Made by a program: the position numbers and the translations under genes. From Hofstenia miamia (Eukaryota > Xenacoelomorpha > Acoela): 64,000 nucleotides of DNA. Location of the stretch: positions 1,552,726-1,616,725 of the forward strand of contig SCFE01000091.1 in assembly GCA_004352715.1 (NCBI GenBank), read 5' to 3'. Within the stretch, counting starts at the first letter, position 1. Each line of letters begins with the position of its first letter. Below are positions 1-11,705 of this stretch, one piece after another. The notes below the pieces were generated by a model that saw only the letters and a list, made by a program, of their open reading frames with translations, was not told where the DNA came from and made no database searches.

Positions 1-805
1 GGAAGTACTGAAGAATGTAGGCACGGACATGAAGAAGAAAAGGCAACATGAAGATAAGGGAGACAGAAAGCCAGCATGGGAAAGAAGAATTGAGAAAAAA
101 GTGGCAAAGATTAGGCAGCAAATAGGGACAAGTAAGTCGGTTCAGGACAGATGCAGGGTAGGTAGAGGGAAGACAATAGAAACTGCAAGAGAAGAGCTAA
201 AGCAGAGATTAGTTGCAGAAGCTGAGAAGCTAAGAAAATATAGGGCAAGAGCAAAGCAAGCAAGAGACAACATGAAGTTTGAGGCCCAAGAGGGACGATT
301 CTACAAAGAACTAGATGCAAGAGAAAAGGCTACAGCTAGACAGCTAGAGCAGGTGAGGATGCAGTAAGGCTCTGGGAGAATATATGGGGAAGGGAAGGAC
401 CAGAGATAGAGAGTGAGCAGATGCAAAAGGAGTTCAGACAAGAAGAAGAAGTAATCACAACTGCAAAGTTGAAGGAGGCTCTAAAGAAGATGAAGATTTG
501 TAAGGCGCCAGGCAGAGATGAGGTACATGGGTATTGACTGAAGAAGTTCACAAGTGTTCATGAGAGACTAGCAGAAGCATTGGAGGAGTGCTTGGTGAGT
601 GGATGTCCAGAGTGGATGGTAGTGGGAAGGACATTTCTGATACAGAAGGACCCAAAGAAAGGTAGGGAAGGAAGCAACTTCAGGCCAATAACATGTCTGC
701 CAACAAAGTGGAAATTGCTAACTTCTGTGATTTCAAGTAGGCTGGCATGTTACTTAGAACAGAGGAGCATAAGGGATGCGGGACAAAGACGAGATGATGC
801 AAAGA
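1..805 (+). mobile_element. LINE (non-LTR) retrotransposon fragment, reverse transcriptase region, decayed
   Basis: An open stretch at 29-367 carries a basic region (KPAWERRIEKKVAKIRQQIG) typical of the segment before the RT domain in R2-like LINE polyproteins of aquatic animals. After a stop at 365-367 the frame shifts, and RT motifs follow: a KAPG.DEVHGY block near 507-537, then PEWMVVGRTFLIQKDPKKG and [19 protein letters not shown] at about 607-735. Stops and shifts show the copy is dead. The 5' part lies outside the window and the 3' side runs into an N gap. Family recognition is from memory; the clade is not assigned. Confidence 0.8.
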
Positions 806-869
806 NNNNNNNNNNNNNNNNNNNNNNNNNNNNNNNNNNNNNNNNNNNNNNNNNNNNNNNNNNNNNNNN
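806..869. other. Assembly gap (64 N) between two LINE copies
   Basis: A run of N. The sequence before it (about 672-805) and after it (about 872-1020) is the same RT segment, starting GCAACTTCAGGCCAATAACA. The two differ by substitutions and by missing bases in the first copy, so they are two repeat copies joined here, not one sequence read twice. Confidence 0.9.
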
Positions 870-1500
870 GCAAGCAACTTCAGGCCAATAACATGTCTGC
901 CAACAAAGTGGAAATTGTTAACTTCTGTGATTTCCATTAGGCTGGCATGTTACTTAGAACAGAACAGGTTGATACCAGAGGAGCAGAAGGGATGTAGGAC
1001 AAAGACAAGAGGATGCAAAGATCAGTTGTTGATAGACCAGGCAGTGGTGGAGAATTGTAGAAGAAGAGAGACAAACTTAGCAATGGCATGGATAGACTAC
1101 AGGAAGAGAAACAGAAGTACTAAAAAATGGCAGTACAGGAGCAAGCAATAAGAAATGGGTGAAGAAGCATATAGATAGAATAATGGAAGTAAGTGATTAG
1201 TGTGGGCTATGTAGGAAAGAGTGTGAAACAGTACATCAACTGATAGCAGGGTGTGAGAAGTTGGCGCAGAATGAGTATAAGTTCAGGCATGACAAGGTGG
1301 AACGAATGGTAGGTTGGATCTTGAGCAGGCAGCATGGGTTAGAAGCAGGAGACAAGTGGTATGAGCACAAGCCACAGGGAGTCATAGAGAATGATAAGGC
1401 TAAGATACTGTGGGACGTTAACATCCCCGAGCTGAGAGAGATACCAGCATGAAGCTGTGAGAAGAAATGAAATAAAATTATATTCAACTACTTGCAATTC
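870..1500 (+). mobile_element. Second LINE fragment: RT core plus C-terminal domain, internally deleted
   Basis: Begins with the same [15 protein letters not shown] motif and continues through [20 protein letters not shown] and [12 protein letters not shown], the RT block around the first catalytic motif. The conserved sequence that should follow is missing. From about 1140 the frame resumes near the C-terminus: CGLCRKECETVHQLIAGCEK (a Cys/His cluster) and then DKWYEHKPQGVIENDKAKIL, ending at a stop at 1450-1452. A large part of the catalytic RT is therefore deleted. The copy is a non-functional fossil lying just upstream of the nuclease exon at 1536. Confidence 0.8.
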
Positions 1501-1656
1501 TGGTATTAAAATAAACTTTTCATAAATTTTCTTAGATACATCCTTTCGGAAAGACTTGGTCGTTCAAATAGTAAAGAGGAATATGCCTTCATGTGGAGAA
1601 GCAATAAAGTTAACTTGAAAGAAGCTTATGTGTATACCGATCAAAAAGATGATTTT

Positions 1657-1659
1657 TAA
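1657..1659 (+). other. In-frame TAA inside the DNase I-like exon
   Basis: The frame is open on both sides for the full 104-codon exon. This TAA follows a Phe codon and precedes Arg-Glu-Pro, the place of the conserved F-x-REP motif. It is the only stop in the exon. Confidence 0.85.
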
Positions 1660-1847
1660 CGTGAGCCAATAGTAGGTTTATTTCACTCGGTTGAAGGAAA
1701 GTTTGATTTTATATATATTGGTTGTCACACAAAACCTTCAGATGCCATTCGTGAAATAGATAAACTCTATGATGTTAGCAAAGAAGCTCAAGATTGGTTC
1801 AAAGTCGAGGAAACTATTATTGGGGGAGATTTAAACGCTGGTTGCAG

Positions 1848-3958
1848 GTTTAATATCTTCATATTCAAATATTGAAATGTGTGATTAACTAATTTTAGCG
1901 TTGATTTTAGATTGCAGTGTTGCATATAGAAATCTCTTAGACTCAATGTTTTCGTAGGATGATAGAGCAACCACCAGATATGTCTTATGTTATATTAAAA
2001 TCTACATACCTACCCTCCCAATTTAGTAGGGGCCGTCAAGACAACACTCATTAAACAAAAAAACATTTTGCCAAAATCAAGATTCTGTTCTTACCATACT
2101 ATAACATTATTTTGTACTTTATCTCTTCTCTCAAATAGCACATTTCACTATTTTAAGGATTGAGGTATACAATTAAGGATTACCTGGACTAAAGGTGAAA
2201 AAATTCCGTTTTCACAAAATTCAGAATCCTCCACAGATACTCAATGATATTTAGATCTGGAGAACGTGCATGCCAATTTGGAAGTGGAGCAATCTCAATT
2301 TTCCATGACTGCCTGGGAATATTGTAAAGTATGGCAAGAGCGTTATCTTGTTGAAATAAAAAGTAATCGTGAATGTGAGAACGACCCATTGTTCAATATT
2401 TTTCTATATTGACAAAATGCCCATGTTTCCATAGCCATGAATTGACATGAGATACTCTCATAAACAAATGCAGAGCCCATCATAAGTAATCTGCCTCATT
2501 CGGGAATCTATATGACTGAATGCTTTAAGGTTTCATTAAAAAACAGACTTTGTCCCAGTTCTTCAGGCAGTATTTTTCATCTTGTATGGCCATGGTAAAA
2601 GCTTTTTCTTTGAAATAATGATAAGATAATAAGATAGGTATTGGATCATTCATGCCTAATTGTGCGTATCAACATCGAATTAGCCATACACCAATTTAGT
2701 TTGAGATTCCATATATGTCATATGTGAAAAAAGTTTGTTGAGATTCCTCAAGACCCTATCCTATGCTGATATCTAAGAGGTTTTTTCTGAACCACTGGAT
2801 GAAGAGGTTCTACATATTCGTCCAACTGAGCATTTTTATGGATATTTTTTCTGGGTGATGTTTTCGGAAAAAATTTAGCGCAAGTTTTCTCAAATTTTTT
2901 GGAAATTCTTTGGCCATTGTATTCTACCCGTTGAGTTAGCTAATTTAAGTTACTGAGATGATGAACCCCAAGTGAAAGGCACTGTAAAAACTATGTACAA
3001 TAATCTTTGCAAAAAGAATAAAGATTTTGCATATAAATGTAGCATTCTTCAATAAAAACTTAATGGGTCCTGCAGTTGCAGTATATTTTAAGATCCGCGT
3101 TTGAAATAACTGTGCAGCTTACGTCTGTAAAATTCAAGGGAAGCGGGAAATAGTATTTCTCTTTCAACATATAACTGCTAGAAATAGAACATCATTATCA
3201 AAAATGTACAACTGGTCTTTGAGATCACTTAATTATATCCCAAACACGAATCCATCAGAGACTTAATGTCAACGTATAAGACACCATCACTTTTATATTA
3301 CATCTAGTATCAATCGCTCTGCATAATGCATAAATATGTTAATAGCTCAAATTCTTTAAGTCACTAAATGATTTCCTAAAGCATAATCAAAGAAGCAAAA
3401 AACTTTTTAGAAATATAAATCGCCTCGATTCCTTTACATTTATGTGTTCGAAATTATGGAATGATCTCAATGTGGAAATTAAAACTGAAAAAAATTATAA
3501 ACATTTTAGGAAACAATAAAGGAAATTTTACTGAAAAAGCAATCATTAATTAGAATTTCTAATGAATTATGCACCTAGACTCAATTTATATAAATTTTAG
3601 GCCCTTTAAGTAAGGTGTATATTTTTGTTTATGTATGTTAGTTTGTAGCTCTTATTTTTCACGTAGGCATTAAATTATCTTTAACTCTAACGCTTAAAAT
3701 GGAAAGATTATTTGAAATTTATTACTGAAAACTAATCAAATTGTCTGATGCACAATTATGCGATAAAATCGAGAATTCCACTTCTAAATGAACACATACC
3801 GAGATAGACATGCTTGTGGTGATGCATATTAACACTTATAATTTACACACTGAACCTCTAAAATGCTACTAATTCAACCTCTGCATGAATTATGATAAGA
3901 ATATGGATGTTTAACAATATTTAATAATAAATAACGTATTTTATCTTATCTTATTTAG
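1848..3958 (+). other. Intron of the DNase I-like gene (2.1 kb) with a Tc1 fragment
   Basis: Bounded by GT at 1848 and AG at 3957-3958. It contains the Tc1 transposase scrap at 2189-2389 and otherwise AT-rich sequence in which I see no gene. Confidence 0.7.
2189..2389 (-). mobile_element. Tc1-like transposase remnant
   Basis: The minus strand reads FQQDNA, then PNWHARSPDLNIIEYLWRIL, the hallmark of the C-terminal catalytic part of Tc1-family DDE transposases (second Asp in QQDNA; SPDLNPIE..W block). Further minus-strand coding up to about 2.9 kb is broken by stops. No terminal repeats were found, so this is a dead fragment inside the nuclease intron. Confidence 0.75.
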
Positions 3959-4839
3959 TTATCTACCAGCGAGAAACTATTCAGATGTTCGCTTAGTTAT
4001 TGATCAAAATTATCAGTGGCTCATTCATTCAAAAATGGATTCAACCTCTCGAAGCACAACCGATTGTGCTTATGACCGATTCATTATTACGGGAAATATT
4101 CTAAAGTCAGCATTCAATTCCATCAGCATTGTAGATTTAATGAATGATTATTCCATGTCTAGCAGTGAAATGTTGGAAGTTAGTGATCACTTCCCCATTG
4201 GAATGAGGCTGGCATTTGAATCTCCTGGAGAAAGCAATCCCGATCCCTATGACAAGAAGAACATTGCCAAAAATCTGTTACATAACAACCATGTATAATT
4301 GGTGGATTCATATTTGCTAAAAAATTCTAAATATTAAAGAATATATTATTATAATCAAGTTAATAATATATTTTTTCTGTATTAATTCCTCGAAAAAATC
4401 AACTTTTCCATAATTATCTATCATTGTTTTATAAAACTGTTATTACTATTTCGTTTTATATTAGATAGATATTTTGAATTTGTGTTTGTTACATGTAAAC
4501 ATACTACTATCAGTGGCAAACCTACTCAAAAATGAAAGGTTATGACTACTATTATTCATATTAAAAGAGTTAATTTCAATGAAAAAAATTTTTTTAATTA
4601 TATTTAATGAAGAGTCAGTGTCCTGTATCGCTTTGAGTTCTATTTTAATGAAAAAACCATAATTTACATGTACCAAGTAATCCAAATATATTATATATGT
4701 AATTTATTATAAAATTATTGATAAAATTATGAATAATATTTATATATATATATATATAAGGGGATGTTTGTTATCTGATGAGTTACAAAAAATGTTTTTC
4801 GATTTTGATTCGCATTCTGTTCTAATAACAAGATAAGCA

Positions 4840-4842
<3 letters not shown>

Positions 4843-4879
<37 letters not shown>

Positions 4880-4992
4880 NNNNNNNNNNNNNNNNNNNNN
4901 NNNNNNNNNNNNNNNNNNNNNNNNNNNNNNNNNNNNNNNNNNNNNNNNNNNNNNNNNNNNNNNNNNNNTATATATATATATATATATATATA
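4843..4992. repeat. (TA)n microsatellite interrupted by an 89-N gap
   Basis: A TA run followed by ATAAACTGA is found on both sides of the gap (4880-4968). The assembler probably failed to merge overlapping contig ends at this repeat. Confidence 0.85.
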
Positions 4993-5912
4993 AACTGATA
5001 TATTTAGCGAAAAAGATAAGAATATAATTGGAGAATGTTGTAAAACGTATTAATTCAGTATCTAGGGAAAACAATTTCTTAAGAGCTTTAGTCAGAAAAG
5101 GCCTATTTAGGAAGAACATGAGGCAATATCCCCATTCAGGTATACAACAGATTTTTTTGTCTAAAGTATTTCATACAAAATTTAGAACTAAGTAATAAAA
5201 TGAATTTGAAGGACCACGTTTTGCAAAATTTTTTTAGTGATCTGCCAAGTATTTGAACAATAAGAAGCTTGATTCACATTTGAAAGGTCCTCTCTTCAGA
5301 AATTTCTTCATGCGCTTCTGGTTACCAGTGACCAGCAACCTGCACAACTTATCTCTAATTTCGTGAACATGCTATTATGTGAGACTGATAATTTAAACAT
5401 CTAGTAATACAGAACTTGGTTACAAACATTAAGCAAAACACAAATGGTTATTAAGCTTTAAATAAATATATTAAGGAACAATAGAATGTACAAGTAGATA
5501 TATAAAATTACATGTAGTAATAGACTAACGGGATTCAACAAAATTATTCATGGAAAAAATATATTCATCAAAAAATGCAACTGACAAAAGATGCAAACTT
5601 GGTGCAGGACATTGTCCCACTTCCCTGGATTCATGATCCACCGGATATATGCTAGGAATGCCACAGATTGTTGATTATTTATTTCTATATTAATCATGTA
5701 TTTAATATGAGAAATGAACTTGGTTAATATAATTTATCAAACATATGATATTATAAGATTCCTTCAATAATAAAATCCTATGTTCAAATAATATTAGTTG
5801 TGGTACCACCCCTGTTTTAAAGCTTCAACAGTAGAAAGGAAGAATAAATTCAATTAAAGTGCATTCTTGTGAATTCAAAAGATTTTATGATAATAATAAA
5901 TATGATAATCAT

Positions 5913-6179
5913 GTATATATATATATATNNNNNNNNNNNNNNNNNNNNNNNNNNNNNNNNNNNNNNNNNNNNNNNNNNNNNNNNNNNNNNNNNNNNNNNN
6001 NNNNNNNNNNNNNNNNNNNNNNNNNNNNNNNNNNNNNNNNNNNNNNNNNNNNNNNNNNNNNNNNNNNNNNNNNNNNNNNNNNNNNNNNNNNNNNNNNNNN
6101 NNNNNNNNNNNNNNNNNNNNNNNNNNNNNNNNNNNNNNNNNNNNNNNNNNNNNNNNNNNTATATATATATATATATATA
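5913..6179. repeat. (TA)n microsatellite with a 231-N gap
   Basis: TA repeats abut both edges of the N-run 5929-6159, followed by a short GA-rich tract (AGAGAGAGTAAGAGAGAG). Confidence 0.85.
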
Positions 6180-7311
6180 GAGAGAGTAAGAGAGAGATAG
6201 TGAGAAAAGAAGCAAATAATCAGAAAAATAAAGTGGAAATTAAGTTACATTAAAATTCACATTAAGACAGTTAAGTTTTACTTCTGGTCAGTTTTGAAAT
6301 TCCAAAATCAATTCTACTCTTTCCAATATGATGTACTGATCACGCAATTTATAAGTTGTTTCAAAAGAAAGCGTTATTAAGTTCAATGTTCACATCTGTT
6401 GTGCCGTTATCCAGTAACTGTTTCATAAAAGTGCTTCGTGAAAATCCAAACTAATGTTAGATATCATCTCAAAACGGTGAAAACACTTCATGCCACTGGA
6501 GGTGGTAATTTGGAATTTTCGCAACTTTCAACTCATTCTACATTGTTGAAATTCAAAGCTATAGGGTGCTGTATTGACTTGTGATTGGATACAAGTGCTT
6601 AGTATGAATTTATTGAAAACAGTGTTTCAATTTTTCTTAGGTGGTTGAAAGAATTTTCACAGTACTGTATGTAAATATAATATATTATTTAGATACGCTA
6701 TTTACAAAGGTGACCTATCTACTTTCGTTTTAAATCAAGATAAAATACATATTGTTTGTATTTTACTCCTAATAGACTTAAGCTTAAAAGACTAATATAA
6801 TAAGGCATACAAATATAGAACCATTTAAACCAGAGTAGGCAAAAATTGTAATGGAAAAATATTCATTAATGCTGTATTGATTAAGCATTCACGTACTCCT
6901 TTCAGCAATTTAGAAACGTGGTAAATACTTATGTTGATTTTAATGAAAAATAGTAATGTTTACATAAGGTGAAACATGAAAATTCGATTTCTAAATTTTA
7001 GCATGTGCCTACATGGCATTTTTGTTAAAGTTGTTTAATATGCCATCTTTGGTATGTCTGTTAATTGTTTGAAATAATATAGCTGATACAATCGCTAGAT
7101 GGCTATCTTGACTGAGATTTGAGAAACCCTTATTATTGACCTTTACTTTACTTTTTTCATAATTTTATTACTTACATGCATATGCATTTACAAATGAATA
7201 AAGGGCACCATTTTTCTAATTCAGTTTTAGAATTCAAAATTGTGTCTACTTAAATATCCTTGATTTTTAAAGCATTACTCCAATAAATTACTAAGTACAT
7301 ACTATTTAAGC

Positions 7312-7354
<43 letters not shown>

Positions 7355-7360
7355 TAGATA
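7312..7360. repeat. (TA)n microsatellite
   Basis: About 40 bases of alternating TA followed by GATAGATA, lying downstream of the TPPP gene's 3' end. Confidence 0.9.
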
Positions 7361-7392
7361 TCTTATTAGTCATAATTTCTATTTTACAATAT

Positions 7393-7398
7393 TTTTAT
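7393..7398 (-). promoter_or_regulatory. Polyadenylation signal of the TPPP gene
   Basis: AATAAA on the minus strand (TTTATT on plus), about 45 bases past the stop codon. Confidence 0.6.
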
Positions 7399-7441
7399 TA
7401 ATTATAATATAGGATATGGTTAGTATGATTTTAGTTTTTCG

Positions 7442-7939
7442 TTAACGTGGGCTGTTGCCAGGCTTGTAACCAGTGACGTAACCTGTATTTTTGGAAACAT
7501 CAAGTCTCCCTTCAAGACCCCTTCCTTTCCCATCTTTATCAAATCTCTCTCTATGCGATCCAGTTAAAGAGGTATTTAGTCTATCTACGTTTTTAGCTGC
7601 CTGTCCAGTTAATGATTGCATTTTTGTATTGATAGTCGCTCTTGCTGCACAAAGCGCTTCGATAGTTTTTTCAGTCTCTTGATCAGATCCATACAGTGCT
7701 GTTGCAAGTAGAGGGATGGCTTTTGATTTGAAGGAATCAACGTTCATTCTCTTTGCACCTCCTTTAACACAACATCTTGTAAAAATCATATCCATCTCTG
7801 CAGCAGTTAGGTTCCTCTTCCCAAGCAAAGAGGCGTCTTTTAAAAGTTTCTTGAATTTGGAAGAATCCATAGTGGTTGTTTTTGTATTTCCAGCTCCAAA
7901 ATTACAATATGTCATAAAGATTTCTTCGACAGCACTCAT
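7442..7939 (-). CDS. TPPP family (p25-alpha) protein, complete, single exon
   Basis: Encodes 165 residues. TPPP proteins bind and bundle microtubules and are common in ciliated or elongated cells. The N-terminal half (about residues 1-80) matches the EF-hand-like helical part of the p25-alpha domain: TYCNFGAGNTK, then the LTAAEMDMIFTRCCVKGGAK segment. The C-terminal half has the family signature LTGSHRERFDKDGKGRG followed by EGRLDVSKNTGYVTGYK, the Gly-rich motif and terminal GY..GYK. It stops nine bases past the second Tyr-Lys. I chose ATG at 7937-7939 (MSAVEEIF); the reading frame continues four codons further up to a TTG but has no other ATG. Length fits the short invertebrate TPPP form. 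The coding region has no intron; a 5' non-coding exon is not excluded. Confidence 0.92.
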   Translation of the reverse strand: MSAVEEIFMTYCNFGAGNTKTTTMDSSKFKKLLKDASLLGKRNLTAAEMDMIFTRCCVKGGAKRMNVDSFKSKAIPLLATALYGSDQETEKTIEALCAARATINTKMQSLTGQAAKNVDRLNTSLTGSHRERFDKDGKGRGLEGRLDVSKNTGYVTGYKPGNSPR

Positions 7940-7951
7940 GCTTATTTTCAA

Positions 7952-10900
7952 TAATAACTAATTCCCACAATTTTTACTTTTTCACTAACCTTAGAAAGAC
8001 GTAATGCATTATTTAATTATAAATACATTGCCATCATTGATTTTTATAAAAAATTTTAGCAACTTCAAATAATGCCCCACCTTTTCATCAACTATGAATT
8101 AACATAATTGCAGATGTAGCAGCTGATACAAGCTCTGCGCCTCACAAAGACCCTGTTTTTGGTTGTTCTTAGAAAATGTAGATCAAATTTATGAAATATT
8201 CAATTATTTATCGGTTATTATCTGTACATCAAGCAAATCTGCTACAGACCCGGCACTTGGTTAGTCCAGAACTGCTTTGTCATGCATGAACTTGCATATA
8301 TTTTAAGCCAACTTTTCAACTTGCTACTGTCTCAATTTCTTTCCATTGTAGATTACACATATCACTTACCTCAAGTGGTCTGTCGATATAATTCTTCACC
8401 CCGTTTGTCCTAACTGCTTGTTTATTTTCTATTCTTTTTCAGTCCTGACTTTCTTAGCCTCTTTTTGGCTTTGTGTCTGTGAGAATTTTCTATATTTCTT
8501 CAGTATTCTCCATGAATTGCCTACATCAAGTTTACCCTGAAATTATTAAAAAGCTGTGTTTATTAAATACAAATGAGCTACTCAACAAAAATTTTCAATA
8601 AATTTCATTATCACTATTTTGTTTTTCAATGTATGTTCGAACAAAAAAAAGCTCAGGGTAATTACTTAGAATGTTTCTCATTGTGCCTACACATAGGAGC
8701 AAGGAGATTATATGATTCCACCCTATTGTTAAAAGGTTTGAGCTTTTGAACATAGTTTAGAGTACAAATTCCTTAGCCAAACCTAATCCATTTTAGCAGA
8801 AAATAACAATTGTTTATATTATAAATACTAAGTGATCTTTGTACACAGTTGTATCTTATCCTGGTATATAGATTATTTCACAACATATAACTATCAATAA
8901 TTAACTGTCTAAATAAAAAACTCATTATATATTTTGTATTGAGGCTCACTTTTTCTTGCGTTTCTGTAATTGAAAGAACTCTTATACCAAAACTCTTTGC
9001 AATAAGATAAAAGAATTTGGTAGATGTAAAAATTTCAAAAAAGGTTAATTAATGATAAATTATTTGTATTCGTTCTATTAAAATATCTTTTTTTAAATTC
9101 TCTTTTGTTACTTTCTTAGTTATCATAATGAACTTCCTGACTCCTTGAAACACTCAAATAAAAAACAGGGTATAAAAAATATGTCAAAAGTGAAAAACTT
9201 TGAATAATCACAAATGTTTGTACAATTGCATTACGAAAACTAGCCATGCAATGCACCGGGATTTAAATTTAAATATTTTTAATTTTCTTTAGTAAATTCT
9301 ACGAAAATTTGGAATACCCAACGCTTCACGCTGAACTATGGTCTTAGCATAAAATAATTTGTAGCATACAATATTTTAACAATATGTGTCCACTATTTTA
9401 GTTTGAAATGAGCTGAAATTAAATTGTACATTGCTCAAATTCATCAATAAAAATTTAATAAAATACGTCAAAAATAATTGGCATTCTAGTAAAGATAAAA
9501 CTGCGGTTGCAACTATTGTTGTTTACAGTAAATTTATTTGCCGGGCGTTGCAATAAACACGAAGAAATTTGCAAATCTAACCAAAACGTTTGAAATGCAG
9601 GTGTTATAGTTTATTTGTACGCAACGGATTAATTTTGCACATTGTTTACAGATTCTGAATGTACCACACTGCATTGTTGGATCAGCATAGTCATATATTG
9701 GAATTAAATGTCTGCGATAATTTGTGTGGTGGCATGCCAGATTAGTTTCCAATAATGATTTAGCTTTGGATCAATTGCCTTATATTATGAAAAGTTTTAA
9801 AACAGAACTAAATTTAATTAATTCCCAGCATGCCAAATAAAATTCAGTTCAATTTACAACGTACAGTAAAGTATGTTAATAGTTTATTTATTGCTTGCTT
9901 CAATATTGACTACATTGAAATGTTTAAAGTTTGATTAATATGCACCAATCCTATTTCATAATATCCGCATTGAGACCAACATGAAGGCATGGTGACATAC
10001 AGTTCGTCATTTTGTATATCAATCGAGACATATCGACGAACTCAAGAATCCCCGACCCGCAGCTTTCATTGACTCTGATGAGCTCAGATATTAAGACAAT
10101 GTGTTTGAATTACCGTATACATTTTCAGATTTTCTTAGTTACATAGTGTGGATAAGAGTAGAATTATATATATTTATATATCAGAATCGCTTTTGACGTT
10201 ATGCTTAGATGGAAATATCTTAATGCTCATTAATGACAATTCATTTAGGTTAATCATCGTAATCATACGGCACTGAAATGAAAATATAAAGCAAATGAAT
10301 GTATGAACATATTTTGATAGAGAACTATTACAGTATACATAATTCCTTCATTCTGGACCCACCCCTACATAATTTTCAGATAAGATTTGAAGAAGGATCA
10401 GAATCAATAAAAATTTATACTTCCTACTATTCTTAGGTTTATCATTATTCTTTCGAAAATATTTTTTATTGTTAATTTAAAATTAACTGAACAAATAACG
10501 AACAATATTGAACAACTATTTAACATTGTATGGAAAAAGTATAGAATTCCCAGGAAAAGATCAACCTAGCTTGAAGTTTGTCGGCCGGAATCCATGCTGA
10601 TTGATTCGCAAGGTCATGATCAAATATTGGGGAAGTCTTCCATTATATATTCCTGATGTTGCTTGCTTCTTAATAGAAAAACACTAGCAATTTAGATCCC
10701 CTCTTTCAGCTTTAAATTGACTATTTAAAGATTCAAATCTTGAGTGCACGTGTGACCTTATTTCAAATAGTGTCTATTATACATTGTAATGTAGCAAGGT
10801 GCTAACATACTTAAGCTTGCAATTTGTCGTCACTGATATGGTATTTGGAGATATACATTGTAGGTATTGACCAACAAAGCAGCATTTTTATACTGCTGCT

Positions 10901-11381
10901 ACGATGGCATGGCCTGTATTAAGGGACTCTTGTCCCAATTGTTATACACTTTGTTTTGCATGATGCACACTTATATAGCCATATTTTCAGCAGCCTTATA
11001 ATAAAACAAATCATTTTATTTGAGCCATTCATTGAATATATCACAAGAATGGAAATTGAAATTTAACTAAATTTTATTGCATTTTCAAATGTCATTGAAA
11101 AAAACAATTCCGGCGTTATTCATTTTTAAAATTGAATTTTTATAGCTGATTTACGAAATTCATTGATATCATAATTAAGCTACAATTTATTTTCATTTAA
11201 TTAATGCAATTATTCTGAAAAATCAATTGTGTACCAAATCTATTTTTTTATTCACACAAACAATAATTAAAATACGGATTTTGTCTAAAAAATATTTACA
11301 TAACTTGTCAATATTTATAATTACACTGCGTCAATGCCTTAATTCACAGTAAGAATTTGATATTGCTTCTTTCAAAGAGTA
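7952..11381. other. Intergenic, no gene recognised
   Basis: AT-rich sequence between two minus-strand genes. The longest minus-strand ORF (9534-9752) starts at TTG, has no similarity that I recognise and is not reported as a gene. Confidence 0.55.
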
Positions 11382-11387
11382 TTTATT
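11382..11387 (-). promoter_or_regulatory. Polyadenylation signal of the Cys-rich membrane protein gene
   Basis: AATAAA on the minus strand, about 50 bases after the stop codon of exon 2. Confidence 0.6.
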
Positions 11388-11435
11388 TTCAATGGGAAAT
11401 TCAAATTTCATGCTTTCAGAAATGGAAAGATCTGT

Positions 11436-11705
11436 TTACTGTGGATAAACCGGAGCAGGTGGGGGTGCAGATTGGGAATATACCCCATTCGGAGGAGGAG
11501 GGGGATAGTTCGTCTGTGCATTAGGATCGTATGGCGGCGCAGGATTCTGTACTGGTGGTGGTGGTTGTCCATAAGCTATTCCATTATTCTGTTGCCCATA
11601 TGGATCATTTTGTGAATAGGCACCTGGAGGAGAAGTGGAATAATCTGGGGGCTTCATATGTGTTGTAGTTGAATTAATTCCACCTTGGTTTAAGACACGT
11701 CCTCC
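11436..11705 (-). CDS. Exon 2 of the Cys-rich membrane protein gene
   Basis: Starts after acceptor TTTTTAG (AG at 11707-11706), reads GGRVLNQGGINSTTTHMKPP onward and ends in TAA at 11436-11438. It encodes the whole Pro/Tyr-rich cytoplasmic tail. Confidence 0.8.
   Translation of the reverse strand, partial: GGRVLNQGGINSTTTHMKPPDYSTSPPGAYSQNDPYGQQNNGIAYGQPPPPVQNPAPPYDPNAQTNYPPPPPNGVYSQSAPPPAPVYPQ

Larger units (their letters stand above)
1536..4298 (+). pseudogene. DNase I-like endonuclease, two 3' exons, in-frame stop in the first
   Basis: Exon A (1536-1847) and exon B (3959-4298) encode the last two thirds of a DNase I family nuclease, a secreted Ca/Mg-dependent enzyme that cuts DNA. Exon A begins after TTTTCTTAG, reads SERLGRSNSKEEYAF, then REPIVGLF, GCHTKPSDAIREIDKLYDV and GGDLNAGC. 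It ends CAG|GTTTAA. Exon B begins after TTATTTAG; the split codon makes CSYLPARNY and continues through AYDRFIITG and VSDHFPIG to a stop. The catalytic His pair (in the HT and SDH motifs) and the metal-binding Asp/Asn of GGDLNAG are present. A TAA at 1657-1659 replaces the residue before REP, where the family normally has a sense codon. The N-terminal exons are not seen; LINE debris lies immediately upstream. It is probably a pseudogene, but a base error cannot be excluded. Confidence 0.72.
4299..7392. other. Intergenic, microsatellites and two gaps
   Basis: No gene recognised. The stretch holds (TA)n tracts at 4742-4758, 4843-4873, about 4969-4992, the edges of the 5929-6159 gap and 7312-7360, and N-runs at 4880-4968 and 5929-6159. 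ORFs here that read YIYIYI are translations of the TA repeats. Confidence 0.7.

Noticed and set aside
4727-6215. ORFs reading YIYIYI on both strands
   Set aside because: They are translations of (TA)n repeats and N gaps.
7940-7951. Four extra N-terminal codons on TPPP
   Set aside because: The extension begins with TTG, not ATG; the first ATG at 7939 gives the expected family N-terminus.
7491-7961. Plus-strand ORFs over the TPPP gene
   Set aside because: Antisense shadows of a clearly recognisable minus-strand coding region.
9534-9752. Cys/His-containing minus-strand ORF
   Set aside because: TTG start, no recognised zinc-finger spacing or family, and no flanking exons.
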